Assembly (NCBI RefSeq): GCF_030769565.1
Contig: NZ_JAVCAP010000036.1
Span: forward strand, 1-62,212
Source: Methylophilus aquaticus
GTDB lineage: Bacteria > Pseudomonadota > Gammaproteobacteria > Burkholderiales > Methylophilaceae
DNA length: 62,212 nt
Direction of reading: 5' to 3'
The number at the start of each line of letters is the position of its first letter. Positions within the stretch are counted from its first letter, which is position 1. The translations under genes were made by a program, and so were the position numbers. Below, piece by piece: positions 16,501 to 26,245 of the stretch. The notes beneath the pieces were generated by a model, which saw nothing but the letters and a program-made list of their open reading frames with translations, ran no database searches and was not told the DNA's origin.

Positions 16501-18180
16501 ATGAAAACAGGGAAGATTAATCAGGAAATTTCAGTGGCTGACCAGCTATTGGTCAGTGATCTGCCGTCATTGGCTGCGCAGGGATTCAAGTCTATTTTTT
16601 GCCATCGCCCCGATGGCGAAGGCCCAGACCAGCCCAGTTTTCACGAAATTGATGTCGCGGCCAAAGCGCTGGGGCTGCATACTGCCTACCTGCCGGTGAC
16701 CAGCGGAAAAGTCAGTGACGAGGATGTCGCCGCTTTCGCCAGTCAATTTCAACACGCGCCCAAACCGGTGCTGGCTTATTGTCGCTCTGGCATGCGTGCC
16801 ATCACCTTGTGGAGTTTGCAGGCTGCCGCAAGCACGCCCTTGCCTGAACTGCTGAGCATTGGCCAGCAGGCAGGCTATGACTTGTCAGGCTTAACCCTAC
16901 GCCTGGCGGCGGGTAAGCAAGGGGGCGAGGTGCCGGTGAGTCACTACACCGTGGTGATTATCGGTGGCGGTGCTGCCGGGATTGCCGCCGCCTCCAGCCT
17001 GTTATCCAGAGATCCATCGCTAGAGATTGCATTGATCGACCCGGCGGAGACGCATTATTATCAACCCGGATGGACCCTGGTGGGTGGCGGTGTGTTTTCA
17101 GCGGAAAGTACCGTCAAAACCATGGCCTCCGTGATCCCCGCTGGCGTGAAATGGATCAAAGCGGCCGTGGCCGGATTTGATCCGCAACAGGACCGCGTGA
17201 TTCTCGAAGGCTGCCGCCTGGTCAGCTATGAAAAGCTGATCGTCTGCCCCGGCATCAAGCTGAACTGGGGCGCCATAGAAGGCTTGAATGAAACGCTGGG
17301 ACGCAATGGCGTGACCTCTAATTACCGCTATGACCTTGCGCCCTATACCTGGGAGCTGGTCAGCCAGCTGAAACATGGCAAGGCGGTATTTACCCAACCC
17401 CCCATGCCGATCAAATGTGCGGGCGCGCCGCAAAAAGCCATGTATCTGTCTGGAGACCACTGGTGGCGTAGCGGTGTACTGAACGACATCCAGATTGATT
17501 TTTACAATGCCGGCGCAGTGCTGTTCGGCGTCAAGGAGTACGTGCCTGCCCTGATGCAATATGTAGAGAAGTACCACAGTCATCTGCATTTTTCACACCG
17601 GCTGACCAAGGTGGACGGGCAGGCCAAACGCGCCTGGTTTGCGCACACCCTTGCCGACGGCAGTGTGCAGGAAGTGGAAACCGACTTTGACCTGCTGCAT
17701 GTGGTGCCGCCACAACACACACCCGACTTTATTCGTGTCAGTCCACTGGCGGACACAACGGGCTGGATAGATGTCAATCCGGACACTTTGCAACACAAGC
17801 ACTTCCCTAATATTTATGCGCTTGGCGATGCCGCCAACAGCCCCAATGCCAAAACCGCAGCGGCAGCACGCAAGCAGGCGCCGGTTGTGGCCACCAACCT
17901 GCTGTTTGATTTGCGGCGCGGCCAAAAACGCGCAGCCTACGATGGCTATGGCTCCTGCCCGCTGACGGTTGAGCGCGGCAAGGTGGTACTGGCCGAGTTT
18001 GGCTACGGTGGCAGACTGCTGCCCAGTTTTCCGCAGTGGCTGTTGAATGGTCAACAGCCTTCACGGCTGGCCTGGATACTCAAAGAGCGATTATTGCCGC
18101 CAATCTACTGGAAAGGCATGTTGAAAGGGCATGAATGGCTGGCCACACCGCAAGACGTTGCGCGTCAGGAACAGGCATGA
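16501..18180 (+). CDS. DUF442 phosphatase-like domain fused to sulfide:quinone oxidoreductase-like flavoprotein
   Basis: The 559-residue protein has an N-terminal DUF442 (TIGR01244, tyrosine-phosphatase or rhodanese-like) domain, about 1-140, with the loop YCRSGMR (Cys94). From about residue 155 there is an SQR-type FAD/NAD(P)-binding domain with VVIIGGGAAGIAAAS and the partner motif HYYQPGWTLVGGG. SQR oxidises sulfide, reduces quinone and passes the sulfur to an acceptor as persulfide. Candidate redox cysteines are Cys249 (VCPGIKLNW), Cys306 (IKCAGAPQK) and Cys486 (GSCPLT). ATG at 16501 follows AGGAG and lies 20 bases after the dioxygenase, which would burn the persulfide made here. Confidence 0.9.
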   Translation: MKTGKINQEISVADQLLVSDLPSLAAQGFKSIFCHRPDGEGPDQPSFHEIDVAAKALGLHTAYLPVTSGKVSDEDVAAFASQFQHAPKPVLAYCRSGMRAITLWSLQAAASTPLPELLSIGQQAGYDLSGLTLRLAAGKQGGEVPVSHYTVVIIGGGAAGIAAASSLLSRDPSLEIALIDPAETHYYQPGWTLVGGGVFSAESTVKTMASVIPAGVKWIKAAVAGFDPQQDRVILEGCRLVSYEKLIVCPGIKLNWGAIEGLNETLGRNGVTSNYRYDLAPYTWELVSQLKHGKAVFTQPPMPIKCAGAPQKAMYLSGDHWWRSGVLNDIQIDFYNAGAVLFGVKEYVPALMQYVEKYHSHLHFSHRLTKVDGQAKRAWFAHTLADGSVQEVETDFDLLHVVPPQHTPDFIRVSPLADTTGWIDVNPDTLQHKHFPNIYALGDAANSPNAKTAAAARKQAPVVATNLLFDLRRGQKRAAYDGYGSCPLTVERGKVVLAEFGYGGRLLPSFPQWLLNGQQPSRLAWILKERLLPPIYWKGMLKGHEWLATPQDVARQEQA

Positions 18181-19919
18181 GCGGATCCCCACGTGCGCGC
18201 GCAGGCTGGCAGAAAGTCCTGCCGATCGTGCAATGGGGCGCACAATACAATCGGCAACAGGCTTTCAGTGACCTGACAGCGGCTATCATTGTGACGCTGA
18301 TGCTGGTGCCGCAGGCGCTGGCTTATGCCATGTTATCTGGCCTGCCGCCAGAAGTTGGCCTATATGCAAGCATGTTGCCGCTGGTGGCGTATGCACTGCT
18401 GGGCACTAGTGGCACACTGGCTGTCGGCCCAGTGGCCGTCGCAGCGCTGATGACGGCCAGTGCCATTGCACCATTTTCAGCACAAGACCCGGCACTGGGC
18501 CTGCAAGCGGCAGTGATTCTGGCTTGCATTTCAGGACTTTTTTTACTGCTTGCCGGACTGTTCAAGCTCGGATTTCTGGCCAACTTTCTGTCGCACCCGG
18601 TGATCGCTGGATTTATTGCAGCGGCCAGTGTGTTAATCGCCACCAGTCAGTTACCGACCCTGCTGGGAATAGACGCACATGGCGACAATCTCACCGACCT
18701 CTGGCTGAGCATCTCCGCACACCTTCATCAATGGCATCCGGCAACCGCCCTGTTTTCGGCAGGCACCATTGCGCTGCTGGTGCTCACTCGATTGTATGGC
18801 ACTCGCTGCCTGCAGCAGTGGGGCTTCAACCCATTCTGGGCCCAGACACTCAGTCGTGCCGTGCCCGCCATGCTGGTGATTGCCGGCACCCTGGCCATGC
18901 ATACCCATTTACCAGGATTGGCTGAGATTAAGACCGTGGGCCATATCCCGGCAGGCTTGCCCGATTTAGCATTGCCGACAATGTCGCCCTCACTTTGGCA
19001 AGCATTGCTGATGCCAGCGATCATGATTTCGATTGTAGGCTATGTCGAATCGATTTCAGTGGCGCAAAATCTGGCCATGAAACGCCGAGAGCGTGTCCGG
19101 CCAGACCAGGAACTCATTGCATTGGGCGTGGCTAATCTCGCCGCCAGCATCAGTGCCGGGCAACCGGTGACGGGGGGAGTTTCACGCTCGGTAGTCAATA
19201 TGGATGCAGGTGCGCAAACGCCTGCCGCCGGCCTGATGACCGCCATCGGCATGTTGCTCGCCACAGTATTTCTGGCTGGCTGGCTCAGTGAACTGCCACG
19301 ACTGATACTGGCGGCCTCCATCGTGGTGGCGGTGCTCAGCCTGTTTGACCTGTCGGTTTTTTTTCACACCTGGCAACGTAACCGCAGTGACTTTGTGGCA
19401 CTGTTGATGACATTTGCCATCACTCTGTTTATCAATGTCGAAACCGGCATCAGCGCCGGGGTACTGCTGTCGATTGGCTTGCATTTGTATCGCAGCAGTC
19501 GTCCGCATATGGCGATTGTGGGGCAGGTGCCGGGCACCGAGCACTTTCGCAATGTTGACCGTCATCAGGTGGCACTGTGCCCCGATGTGGTGACATTGCG
19601 CATAGACGAAAGCCTGTACTTTGCCAATGCCCGCTACCTGGAGCAAAAAGTATTGGAAATTGTTGCAGATACGCCTACACTAAAACATCTGGTACTCATG
19701 TGCTCGGCAGTCAATGCGATTGATGGGAGTGCGCTTGAAGTACTGGAGATGATAAATGCCCATTTGCAATCTTTGGGGATAGGTTTTCACCTCTCCGAGG
19801 TCAAGGGACCTGTGATGGATATTTTGCAACGCAGCCATCTGCCTGAAAGGCTGAATGGTCATATCTATTTGACGCAGTTTAAAGCCTACGAGGCCTTGGC
19901 ATGCTTCCAGCCAACATGA
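18177..19919 (+). CDS. SulP-family sulfate/anion transporter
   Basis: SulP proteins carry sulfate, bicarbonate or other anions across the inner membrane. The 580-residue protein has about eleven to twelve hydrophobic segments from residue 35 to 415, including the SulP signature around LVPQALAYAMLSGLPPEVGL and the motif GYVESISVAQNLA, and ends with a STAS domain (about 440-560, with HLVLMCSAVNAIDGSALEVL). ATG at 18177 overlaps the SQR stop (ATGA); an upstream ATG at 18135 lies inside the SQR gene. In this operon it probably exports the sulfite or sulfate made by persulfide oxidation, though uptake cannot be excluded. Confidence 0.9.
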   Translation: MSGSPRARAGWQKVLPIVQWGAQYNRQQAFSDLTAAIIVTLMLVPQALAYAMLSGLPPEVGLYASMLPLVAYALLGTSGTLAVGPVAVAALMTASAIAPFSAQDPALGLQAAVILACISGLFLLLAGLFKLGFLANFLSHPVIAGFIAAASVLIATSQLPTLLGIDAHGDNLTDLWLSISAHLHQWHPATALFSAGTIALLVLTRLYGTRCLQQWGFNPFWAQTLSRAVPAMLVIAGTLAMHTHLPGLAEIKTVGHIPAGLPDLALPTMSPSLWQALLMPAIMISIVGYVESISVAQNLAMKRRERVRPDQELIALGVANLAASISAGQPVTGGVSRSVVNMDAGAQTPAAGLMTAIGMLLATVFLAGWLSELPRLILAASIVVAVLSLFDLSVFFHTWQRNRSDFVALLMTFAITLFINVETGISAGVLLSIGLHLYRSSRPHMAIVGQVPGTEHFRNVDRHQVALCPDVVTLRIDESLYFANARYLEQKVLEIVADTPTLKHLVLMCSAVNAIDGSALEVLEMINAHLQSLGIGFHLSEVKGPVMDILQRSHLPERLNGHIYLTQFKAYEALACFQPT

Positions 19920-20079
19920 AATACCCTGACCACCAAGCCGAGGCATGCCCGCTACCCGCTGCGACAATTTGCCCTATCGCGGGGCCAAGGCATCCGCGAT
20001 ACCATCCCCTCGGGAGCATACCGGATACAAGGCAGTGAACCAGACAAGTTTAAACACCCCATCCTCACAGGAGCACACC

Positions 20080-20262
20080 ATGCAAAAAAACATTGGCAAT
20101 ATTGACCGCGCACTCAGACTCATCGCTGGCGGAGGCCTGCTGGTCTGGGCACTGGCATTCAGTGGCCCGCTCTGGGCCTATCTCGGCATCATCCCGCTGG
20201 CAACCGCATTGATCAAATGGTGCCCGCTATATTCTTTGATCAATATCAAGTCTTCAAAATAA
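20080..20262 (+). CDS. DUF2892 (YgaP-like) small membrane protein
   Basis: A 60-residue protein starting MQKNIGNIDRALRLIAGGGL, the typical DUF2892 N-terminus, with two membrane segments and the closing motif KWCPLYSLINI, whose cysteine is conserved. DUF2892 units are often linked to rhodaneses and sulfur metabolism, as in YgaP. CAGGAG lies 7 bases before the ATG at 20080. An in-frame ATG at 19945 has no ribosome site and adds 45 unrelated residues. It lies in the sulfide block between the SulP gene and cydP. Confidence 0.85.
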   Translation: MQKNIGNIDRALRLIAGGGLLVWALAFSGPLWAYLGIIPLATALIKWCPLYSLINIKSSK

Positions 20263-20309
20263 ACCATCCATTAATGTGTATCGCTAAAGACAGTTCGAAA
20301 GGATAAGCC

Positions 20310-20528
20310 ATGTGGATTAAACGGTGGCTGTCGCATTATCGCAACAGTGTGTTGTTCAGGCACCTGAGCTGGGTATTATGTCTGAAACTGCTGTTGCTGT
20401 TCTTGCTCTGGCAGGTGCTGATTAAACCCAACAAGCTGCACCCGGATACCGCGATGGTCATAGACCATATGCTAGGCAGCACCCATGCTCCAGCCATTGC
20501 CCAACCCGCCTCAGGAGAATCACAATGA
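20310..20528 (+). CDS. cydP: Cytochrome bd oxidase small subunit CydP
   Basis: A 72-residue protein with one membrane helix (residues 21-40, [20 protein letters not shown]) after a basic N-terminus, which anchors it with the N-terminus inside. CydP proteins sit just before cydA in many beta- and gammaproteobacteria and are thought to be accessory subunits of the bd oxidase. The stop overlaps the cydA ATG by 4 bases. An AAAGGA ribosome site precedes it. The C-terminal 20 residues are Ala/Pro-rich and look unstructured. Confidence 0.8.
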   Translation: MWIKRWLSHYRNSVLFRHLSWVLCLKLLLLFLLWQVLIKPNKLHPDTAMVIDHMLGSTHAPAIAQPASGESQ

Positions 20529-22078
20529 TTTCACACGAACTGGTTGATTTGTCGCGGCTGCAATTTGCCGCTACCGCCATGTACCACTTTTTATTCGTAC
20601 CGCTCACCTTGGGCATGGTATGGATGCTGGTCATTATGGAAAGCGTCTACGTCATGACCGGCAAGGTCATCTGGAAAGACATGACGCGCTTCTGGGGCAA
20701 GCTGTTTGGCATCAATTTTGCGCTGGGCGTCACCACCGGCATCACGATGGAGTTTCAATTCGGCACCAACTGGGCCTATTACTCGCACTATGTCGGCGAC
20801 ATTTTTGGCGCACCGCTGGCCATTGAAGGCCTGATGGCGTTTTTTCTCGAATCGACGTTTATCGGCCTGTTTTTCTTTGGCTGGGATCGCCTGTCCAAAC
20901 ACAAACACCTGATGGTGACGATGCTCTTGGCGGTTGGCACCAATTTATCTGCATTATGGATTTTGATTGCCAATGGCTGGATGCAAAACCCGGTCGGCGC
21001 CGCATTTAACTGGCACACCATGCGCATGGAAATGACCAACTTCTGGGATATTCTGATGAACCCGGACGCGCAGGTGAAATTTGTGCATACCGTGTCGGCA
21101 GGCTATGTCACCGGCGCCATGTTTGTGCTGTCGATCTCCAGCTGGTATTTGCTGAAAAACCGCAATATGGAATTCGCCAAGCGTAGTTTCAGCGTGGCCG
21201 CTGCGTTTGGGCTAGCCGCTTCGGCCAGTGTGATTGTGCTGGGTGACGAATCTGGCTATACCGTGGGCGAGGCGCAGCAAACCAAAATGGCCGCGATTGA
21301 AGCCATGTGGGAAACCAAACCCGCACCGGCCGGACTCACGCTGATTGCGGATATCAATGAAGCGGAAAGCAAAAACAACTGGGAAGTAGAACTGCCATAT
21401 GTAATGGGCATTATCGGCACCCGCTCCCTGAGCAAGACCATTCCGGGGATTGACGAGATCAAGGCCAAAAACCGCGAGCGGATTATGAACGGTATTCCAG
21501 CCGTAGTGGCGCTGGAGCAATTACGTGCCGACCGCAATAACACTGACGCCGAAGCCACCCTCAAAGCGCATCTGCATGACCTGGGTTTCGGTTTGCTGCT
21601 CAAACGCTACACCGACCACGTGGCCAGCGCCACCCCGGAGATGATCACACAAGCGGTCAATGACACCGTACCACGGGTCACCCCCATGTTCTGGGCATTC
21701 CGCGCCATGGTGGGTCTGGGATTCGCCTTGCTGGCTTTGTTTGCACTGGCCATGTGGAGCAGCATCAAAGGCTGTTTTACCGAAAAACCCTGGTTGTTAA
21801 AGTGGGCGTTATGGATGTTGCCTGCCCCATGGCTTGCCGCCGAACTTGGCTGGTTTGTCGCAGAATATGGCCGCCAGCCCTGGACCATTTACGGCGTATT
21901 GCCAACCCACTTGTCGGTTTCCACCCTGAGTGTGGAAAGCCTGTATGGTTCACTGATCGGCTTTGTCGGCTTTTACACGGTGCTGCTGGTGGTTGAAATG
22001 TATTTGATGGTGAAATTTGCCAGACAAGGCCCCGGTTCTTTAGGCACCGGACGCTATGACCAAGAAGTACATGCCTGA
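20525..22078 (+). CDS. cydA: Cytochrome bd ubiquinol oxidase subunit I
   Basis: CydA holds hemes b558, b595 and d and the quinol site. Together with CydB it reduces O2 to water in the inner membrane and contributes proton motive force without pumping. The 517-residue protein starts [26 protein letters not shown], containing the heme-ligand histidine, and has the [12 protein letters not shown] motif, the VHTVSAGY helix and the periplasmic Q-loop around 255-350. It overlaps cydP by 4 bases and lies 11 bases before cydB. Cytochrome bd is known to resist sulfide, which fits its position after the sulfide-oxidation operon. Confidence 0.96.
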   Translation: MISHELVDLSRLQFAATAMYHFLFVPLTLGMVWMLVIMESVYVMTGKVIWKDMTRFWGKLFGINFALGVTTGITMEFQFGTNWAYYSHYVGDIFGAPLAIEGLMAFFLESTFIGLFFFGWDRLSKHKHLMVTMLLAVGTNLSALWILIANGWMQNPVGAAFNWHTMRMEMTNFWDILMNPDAQVKFVHTVSAGYVTGAMFVLSISSWYLLKNRNMEFAKRSFSVAAAFGLAASASVIVLGDESGYTVGEAQQTKMAAIEAMWETKPAPAGLTLIADINEAESKNNWEVELPYVMGIIGTRSLSKTIPGIDEIKAKNRERIMNGIPAVVALEQLRADRNNTDAEATLKAHLHDLGFGLLLKRYTDHVASATPEMITQAVNDTVPRVTPMFWAFRAMVGLGFALLALFALAMWSSIKGCFTEKPWLLKWALWMLPAPWLAAELGWFVAEYGRQPWTIYGVLPTHLSVSTLSVESLYGSLIGFVGFYTVLLVVEMYLMVKFARQGPGSLGTGRYDQEVHA

Positions 22079-22089
22079 GGAGCATACAC

Positions 22090-23229
22090 ATGGACTATGT
22101 CACATTAAAAATTATCTGGTGGTTATTGGTGGGCGTGTTACTGGTCGGCTTTGCCATCATGGACGGTCACGACATGGGCGTGGGCACACTGTTGCCGTTT
22201 GTCGGCAACAGTGACGATGAACGCCGGGTGGTGATTAACACCGTCGGCCCGCACTGGGATGGCAACCAGGTCTGGTTTATCACCGGCGGCGGCGCGATTT
22301 TTGCCGCCTGGCCACTGGTGTATGCCACCGCATTCAGCGGGTTTTACTGGGCGATGCTGGCCGTGTTGTGGGCTTTGTTTTTCCGTCCGGTGGGCTTTGA
22401 TTACCGCAGCAAAATCCACGACGCGCGCTGGCGCAGCACCTGGGATTGGGGCTTGTTTATCGGCGGCGCCGTGCCACCACTGATTTTTGGCGTGGCTTTT
22501 GGCAATCTGTTACAAGGGGTGCCCTTTGAGCTCAATCAGATGCTGATCTCGCATTACAGCGGCAGCTTCTGGCAACTGCTTAACCCGTTTGCATTGCTGT
22601 GCGGGGTGGTCTCCAGCGCCATGATCACCATGCAAGGGGGCATGTATCTGGCCCACCGTACCGAAGGTGCGATTCAGCAACGCACCATCACATTGGCAAT
22701 CAGGGCAGCATGGTTAATGGCTGCAAGCTTTGTCGTGGCCGGTCTCTGGCTGCGTTTTGGAGGGATTGAAGGCTTTATGCTGACCTCCAGCCTGGATCCT
22801 GCAAGCTTGCCCGACCCACTGGCAAAAGAAGTGGTCCGCTCCGCCGAAGGCTGGTGGCAGAATTATGAAAAACAACCGTGGATCTGGGCACTACCCTTAC
22901 TGGGCATGGGTGCCGCACTGCTGGCCAGCAAACTGGTCAGTGCAGGCCATACCTTGAGTGCCTTTGTGGCCTCATCAGTCAGCATTCTCGGCGTGATCGG
23001 CACCGCTGGCGCGGCTATGTTTCCGTTTATCATGCCGTCCTCAACCCAGCCCAATGCCAGCTTGACGGTTTGGGATAGCGTGTCCAGCCACCTGACCTTG
23101 CAGATCATGTTTTATGCCACCCTGATTTTTATGCCCCTGATTATCTATTACACCAGTTGGGCCTATCATGTCATGCGCGGCAAAGTCACCGTGGCTGATA
23201 TACAAGCCAACAGTCATCAGGCTTACTAA
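22090..23229 (+). CDS. cydB: Cytochrome bd ubiquinol oxidase subunit II
   Basis: CydB is the structural partner of CydA in the inner-membrane bd oxidase. The 379-residue protein has eight to nine membrane segments and typical motifs: LKIIWWLLVGVLLVGFAIMDGHDMGVG at the start, VGPHWDGNQVWFITGGGAIFAAWP, and GYTL-like C-terminal helices. Length is normal. AGGAG lies before the ATG. It is followed 12 bases later by cydX. Confidence 0.95.
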   Translation: MDYVTLKIIWWLLVGVLLVGFAIMDGHDMGVGTLLPFVGNSDDERRVVINTVGPHWDGNQVWFITGGGAIFAAWPLVYATAFSGFYWAMLAVLWALFFRPVGFDYRSKIHDARWRSTWDWGLFIGGAVPPLIFGVAFGNLLQGVPFELNQMLISHYSGSFWQLLNPFALLCGVVSSAMITMQGGMYLAHRTEGAIQQRTITLAIRAAWLMAASFVVAGLWLRFGGIEGFMLTSSLDPASLPDPLAKEVVRSAEGWWQNYEKQPWIWALPLLGMGAALLASKLVSAGHTLSAFVASSVSILGVIGTAGAAMFPFIMPSSTQPNASLTVWDSVSSHLTLQIMFYATLIFMPLIIYYTSWAYHVMRGKVTVADIQANSHQAY

Positions 23230-23241
23230 AGGAGAATACAT

Positions 23242-23349
23242 ATGTGGTACTTCACCTGGATACTGGGCGTCGGCTTTGCCGTGATGCTGGCCATCCTCAA
23301 TGCCATGTGGCTGGAGTCAGGTGATGACCAGCGCGATGAGCCACTTTAG
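23242..23349 (+). CDS. cydX: Cytochrome bd oxidase small subunit CydX
   Basis: A 35-residue protein beginning MWYFTWILGVGFAVMLAILN with one membrane helix followed by an acidic tail (ESGDDQRDEPL), the classic CydX pattern. CydX stabilises the hemes of the bd oxidase. AAAGGAG lies before the ATG, 12 bases after cydB. The last four bases overlap the end of the convergent membrane-protein gene. Short genes like this are easily missed in automated annotation. Confidence 0.92.
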   Translation: MWYFTWILGVGFAVMLAILNAMWLESGDDQRDEPL

Positions 23350-23807
23350 CGTGATTCACCAGCACTTGACGGCGCTTGCCAAAAACTGCGCAAGATGAAT
23401 ACCGCGGCCTTACCAAAGCCGTAGCTGGTGGTCACAATGCTAGCCAGCAGATAACACTGAAACAGCATGGGAGGCGGCAGTTGCGGATTATCCAGTGCTG
23501 GAAACACCGCCATCAGCAGAAACAGGCTGGAGTTGGTAAATGCGCCAATCACCATGGCCCAGCGCACATGCCAGGGCAAGCGGACACGCGAAGCAGCAAT
23601 CCCCAGAATCAATGCTGTCATCAGCAGAAAATCGATATGTGCCTGCAGCAGACGCGTGAATTTTCCGGCAAATACGGATTTCAGCACAGGCACACCAAAG
23701 TTAAGGCCTACCATGCACCATGCAAGTAATAAGGCCATCAATAACCATAAAGCTGCCCCGGTGAGCAGCATGCGGTGTTCATGCTCGCTAGAAGTCAACG
23801 GTTGCAT
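23346..23807 (-). CDS. Four-helix membrane protein, possibly hydroxylaminobenzene mutase/styrene oxide isomerase-like
   Basis: A 153-residue protein with four membrane segments (about 15-37, 57-74, 81-104 and 115-140). The second helix begins with LLQAHIDFLLM. A histidine at this point of a small four-helix fold recalls the HabA/StyC superfamily, but I cannot confirm that by eye. AGGAG lies before the ATG at 23807. It is convergent with cydX and overlaps it by 4 bases. Function unknown. Confidence 0.6.
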   Translation of the reverse strand: MQPLTSSEHEHRMLLTGAALWLLMALLLAWCMVGLNFGVPVLKSVFAGKFTRLLQAHIDFLLMTALILGIAASRVRLPWHVRWAMVIGAFTNSSLFLLMAVFPALDNPQLPPPMLFQCYLLASIVTTSYGFGKAAVFILRSFWQAPSSAGESR

Positions 23808-23963
23808 ACATTCTCCTCTTGTTTAAATGTGCCATAGCTTAGGCCACATCTCAACGGCATGCTTGATGCGGACGGTGGTCAAACTTGACTACAGCGGAGA
23901 TATCGCAGTTGCCAAGCCATACCGCTTGTGTCTAAATAGCCCTACCAAAGGGAGAGACATCGC

Positions 23964-24956
23964 ATGCAGGTAACAGCACAAAAAGTGGGGGACTTGGGGC
24001 GCAGATTCAGTACGGCGGATATCCAGCCCTGGCACAAAAAAGCGTGGCTACGTGAAGTGATTGGGCGCGAATATGCAGATGTTGAAATTATTCCGCCTGC
24101 CACAGCACCGCTGTTTAATGAGATGACACTCTACCCATGGCAGTCTGGACAATTGTCGGTGATCCACTCCGGCAGCATTCGCATTGAGCGGGGTAAGCGT
24201 GAAATTACCCAAGCCCAGCTCGATAATTATTTCGCAGTGCTGCTGCTTGATGGGCGCTACGCCTTGCAACAACAAGGCAAAGAGGTTTTTTTAAATCCTG
24301 GAGACATCACGCTGTATGATGCTACCCGCCCGCACCAGATCCATTGCCCACAAGATTTTTCCAAGCTGATTATTTCCATTCCACGACCATTGCTGCATCA
24401 GCAACTGCCCGCAGCCGGCCTCTGCACCGCCATACATATTGATGGTCAACACGGCACAGGCGCAGTGCTGTCTGCATTGGTCCGCACGCTGGCCAGCCAA
24501 GTCGCACGACTGTCTGTTGACAGCTTCAATACCAGCATAAAAAGTGTGATAGATTTATTGTGCATGGCCTGCCATGCGCATGACCAGGGCCCCTTGTATT
24601 TATCCCGCAGCGGGACGTTGTCGCTGATCAGGGTCAAGGAATTTATTGCTAGCCACCTGCATCAGGGTGAACTCGACAGCCAGACGATTTCTGCTGCAAC
24701 GGGCTTATCCAGCCGCTATATCAACCAGCTATTTGCCGAGGAAAACACCTCGTTAATGCGTTATGTCTGGCAACAGCGACTTTCCCTCAGCGCACGCGCA
24801 CTCCACCATAGCAGCCAGCGCCATCAGAGTGTTTCCGAGATCGCGCTGGCCAGTGGCTTTAATGATTTTTCGCATTTCAGCCGTGCTTTCAAAAAGCAGT
24901 TTGGATTATCACCGCGCGCCTATCGACAACAACCCGGCACGCAGCCCCGGCACTAA
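23964..24956 (+). CDS. AraC-family transcriptional regulator
   Basis: A 330-residue regulator with an AraC-binding-like cupin sensor domain in the first 200 residues (QQGKEVFLNPGDITLYDATRP) and a C-terminal double helix-turn-helix of about 100 residues (SAATGLSSRYINQLFAEENTS, then EIALASGFNDFSHFSRAFKKQFG, the AraC signature). GGGAGAG precedes the ATG. It is convergent with the MDR-type oxidoreductase gene and overlaps it by 4 bases. Its likely targets are the neighbouring oxidoreductase or the molybdenum hydroxylase genes; this is inferred only from position. Confidence 0.92.
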   Translation: MQVTAQKVGDLGRRFSTADIQPWHKKAWLREVIGREYADVEIIPPATAPLFNEMTLYPWQSGQLSVIHSGSIRIERGKREITQAQLDNYFAVLLLDGRYALQQQGKEVFLNPGDITLYDATRPHQIHCPQDFSKLIISIPRPLLHQQLPAAGLCTAIHIDGQHGTGAVLSALVRTLASQVARLSVDSFNTSIKSVIDLLCMACHAHDQGPLYLSRSGTLSLIRVKEFIASHLHQGELDSQTISAATGLSSRYINQLFAEENTSLMRYVWQQRLSLSARALHHSSQRHQSVSEIALASGFNDFSHFSRAFKKQFGLSPRAYRQQPGTQPRH

Positions 24957-25960
24957 ATCTGCAGGCATATTTTGCCAAAGTGACGACTCCTTTCCTGATA
25001 CTGGAATGCCTGCACCATATCTTCCAGCGCAAATACTTTATCCACCACCGGATGCATGCTATTGGCATCAATGGCTTGAATCATGGCCTGCTGCTGTGTG
25101 CGGTTACCCACCAGCACACCTTGCAGTCGCAACTGTTTGATCAATGCCATCACCAGTGGGAAGTGACCTGCCAGCCCGGTTAAAATCCCGATCACCGAGA
25201 CATGGCCACCCACCCGGGCAGCCAGCATGGATTGCTCCAGGGTAGCCGGACCACCGACTTCGACCACATGGTCCACACCGCATCCATCCGTGATGTCGCG
25301 TGCCAAAGTACCCCAAGCTGGTGTAGCTTTATAATTAATCAGATGATCGGCGCCCAGCGCTTTGAGTTTTTCCAGCTTTTCTTCGCTGGAAGAGGTTGCA
25401 ATCACCGTCGCGCCTGCCAGTTTGGCAAACTGCAAGGCAAAAATAGACACACCGCCCGTGCCTTGCACCAGCACCGTATCACCGGGCTTTAAGTGGTCAT
25501 CCGACATGAGTGCCCGCCATGCTGTGAGTGCGGCAGTGGTCAAGGTAGAGGCTTCGATATGCGTCCAGCCTTTGGGGGCCAGCGTGAATGACTCCACGGT
25601 GGCGGTGACCAACTCGCGTGCATAGCCATCCACGCCATCCCCGGGTACAGTGGCAAAGCCTTCCACAAGCGGCTCGCCGGATTGCCAGGTCGGGAAAAAC
25701 GTACTCACCACAGAGTCGCCAACCTTAAATGCCGTCACACCAGCCCCCACCGCGACCACCTCCCCGGCACCATCCGCCATGGGAATACGGGGTTCGCTCG
25801 GCCCCCACATGCCGCTGACAACTGCAAAATCATGATAGTTCAGGGAGTTGGCGTACAGGCGTACGGTGACTTCTCCGGCCTTGGGCAAACGGGCTTCTCG
25901 CGAACCCACTGTGACGTTGGCGTAGCCGCCACCCGCTTGCAAAATAATCGCTTTCGTCAT
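24953..25960 (-). CDS. MDR-family NAD(P)H-dependent oxidoreductase, zinc site apparently missing
   Basis: A 335-residue medium-chain dehydrogenase/reductase. The N-terminal GroES-like domain reads YANSLNYHDFAVVSG where zinc alcohol dehydrogenases have the catalytic cysteine, and no four-cysteine structural zinc loop is present. This suggests a zinc-free quinone-reductase or enoyl-reductase-like enzyme rather than a true alcohol dehydrogenase. The Rossmann motif VLVQGTGGVSIFALQFAKLAG (about 163-183) is followed by ATSSSEEKLEKLKALGADH. A basic or small residue after the second beta strand allows NADPH. It is convergent with the AraC gene and divergent from the IorA-type gene. Confidence 0.85.
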   Translation of the reverse strand: MTKAIILQAGGGYANVTVGSREARLPKAGEVTVRLYANSLNYHDFAVVSGMWGPSEPRIPMADGAGEVVAVGAGVTAFKVGDSVVSTFFPTWQSGEPLVEGFATVPGDGVDGYARELVTATVESFTLAPKGWTHIEASTLTTAALTAWRALMSDDHLKPGDTVLVQGTGGVSIFALQFAKLAGATVIATSSSEEKLEKLKALGADHLINYKATPAWGTLARDITDGCGVDHVVEVGGPATLEQSMLAARVGGHVSVIGILTGLAGHFPLVMALIKQLRLQGVLVGNRTQQQAMIQAIDANSMHPVVDKVFALEDMVQAFQYQERSRHFGKICLQI

Positions 25961-26245
25961 GACAGCTCCAATCTTGTTGTTTTAACAAAAAAATCCGCTC
26001 AATCCTGTTGAGCGCCGTATATATGGTTTGCTTTCTTATCGCGCCGACCCTGAGCATAGTCAGCATGATTGTGGCGCAAACTGCCACGGCCTATTGCATC
26101 AAAAAGTGGAATTATCAATTCCAGCTACGTCCATACAATCATGCATGTTCTTATGCCATGATATGCTTCAAACTCTACGCACTCAAATTCCATGTAATAG
26201 ATGCTTTGCTCGTACCCATATGTTTGAACCTCAGGAAATCGCCCT

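Noticed and set aside
19916-20038. 40-codon frame whose ATG overlaps the SulP stop
   Set aside because: Pro/Arg-rich and not protein-like; no ribosome site of its own and no family resemblance.
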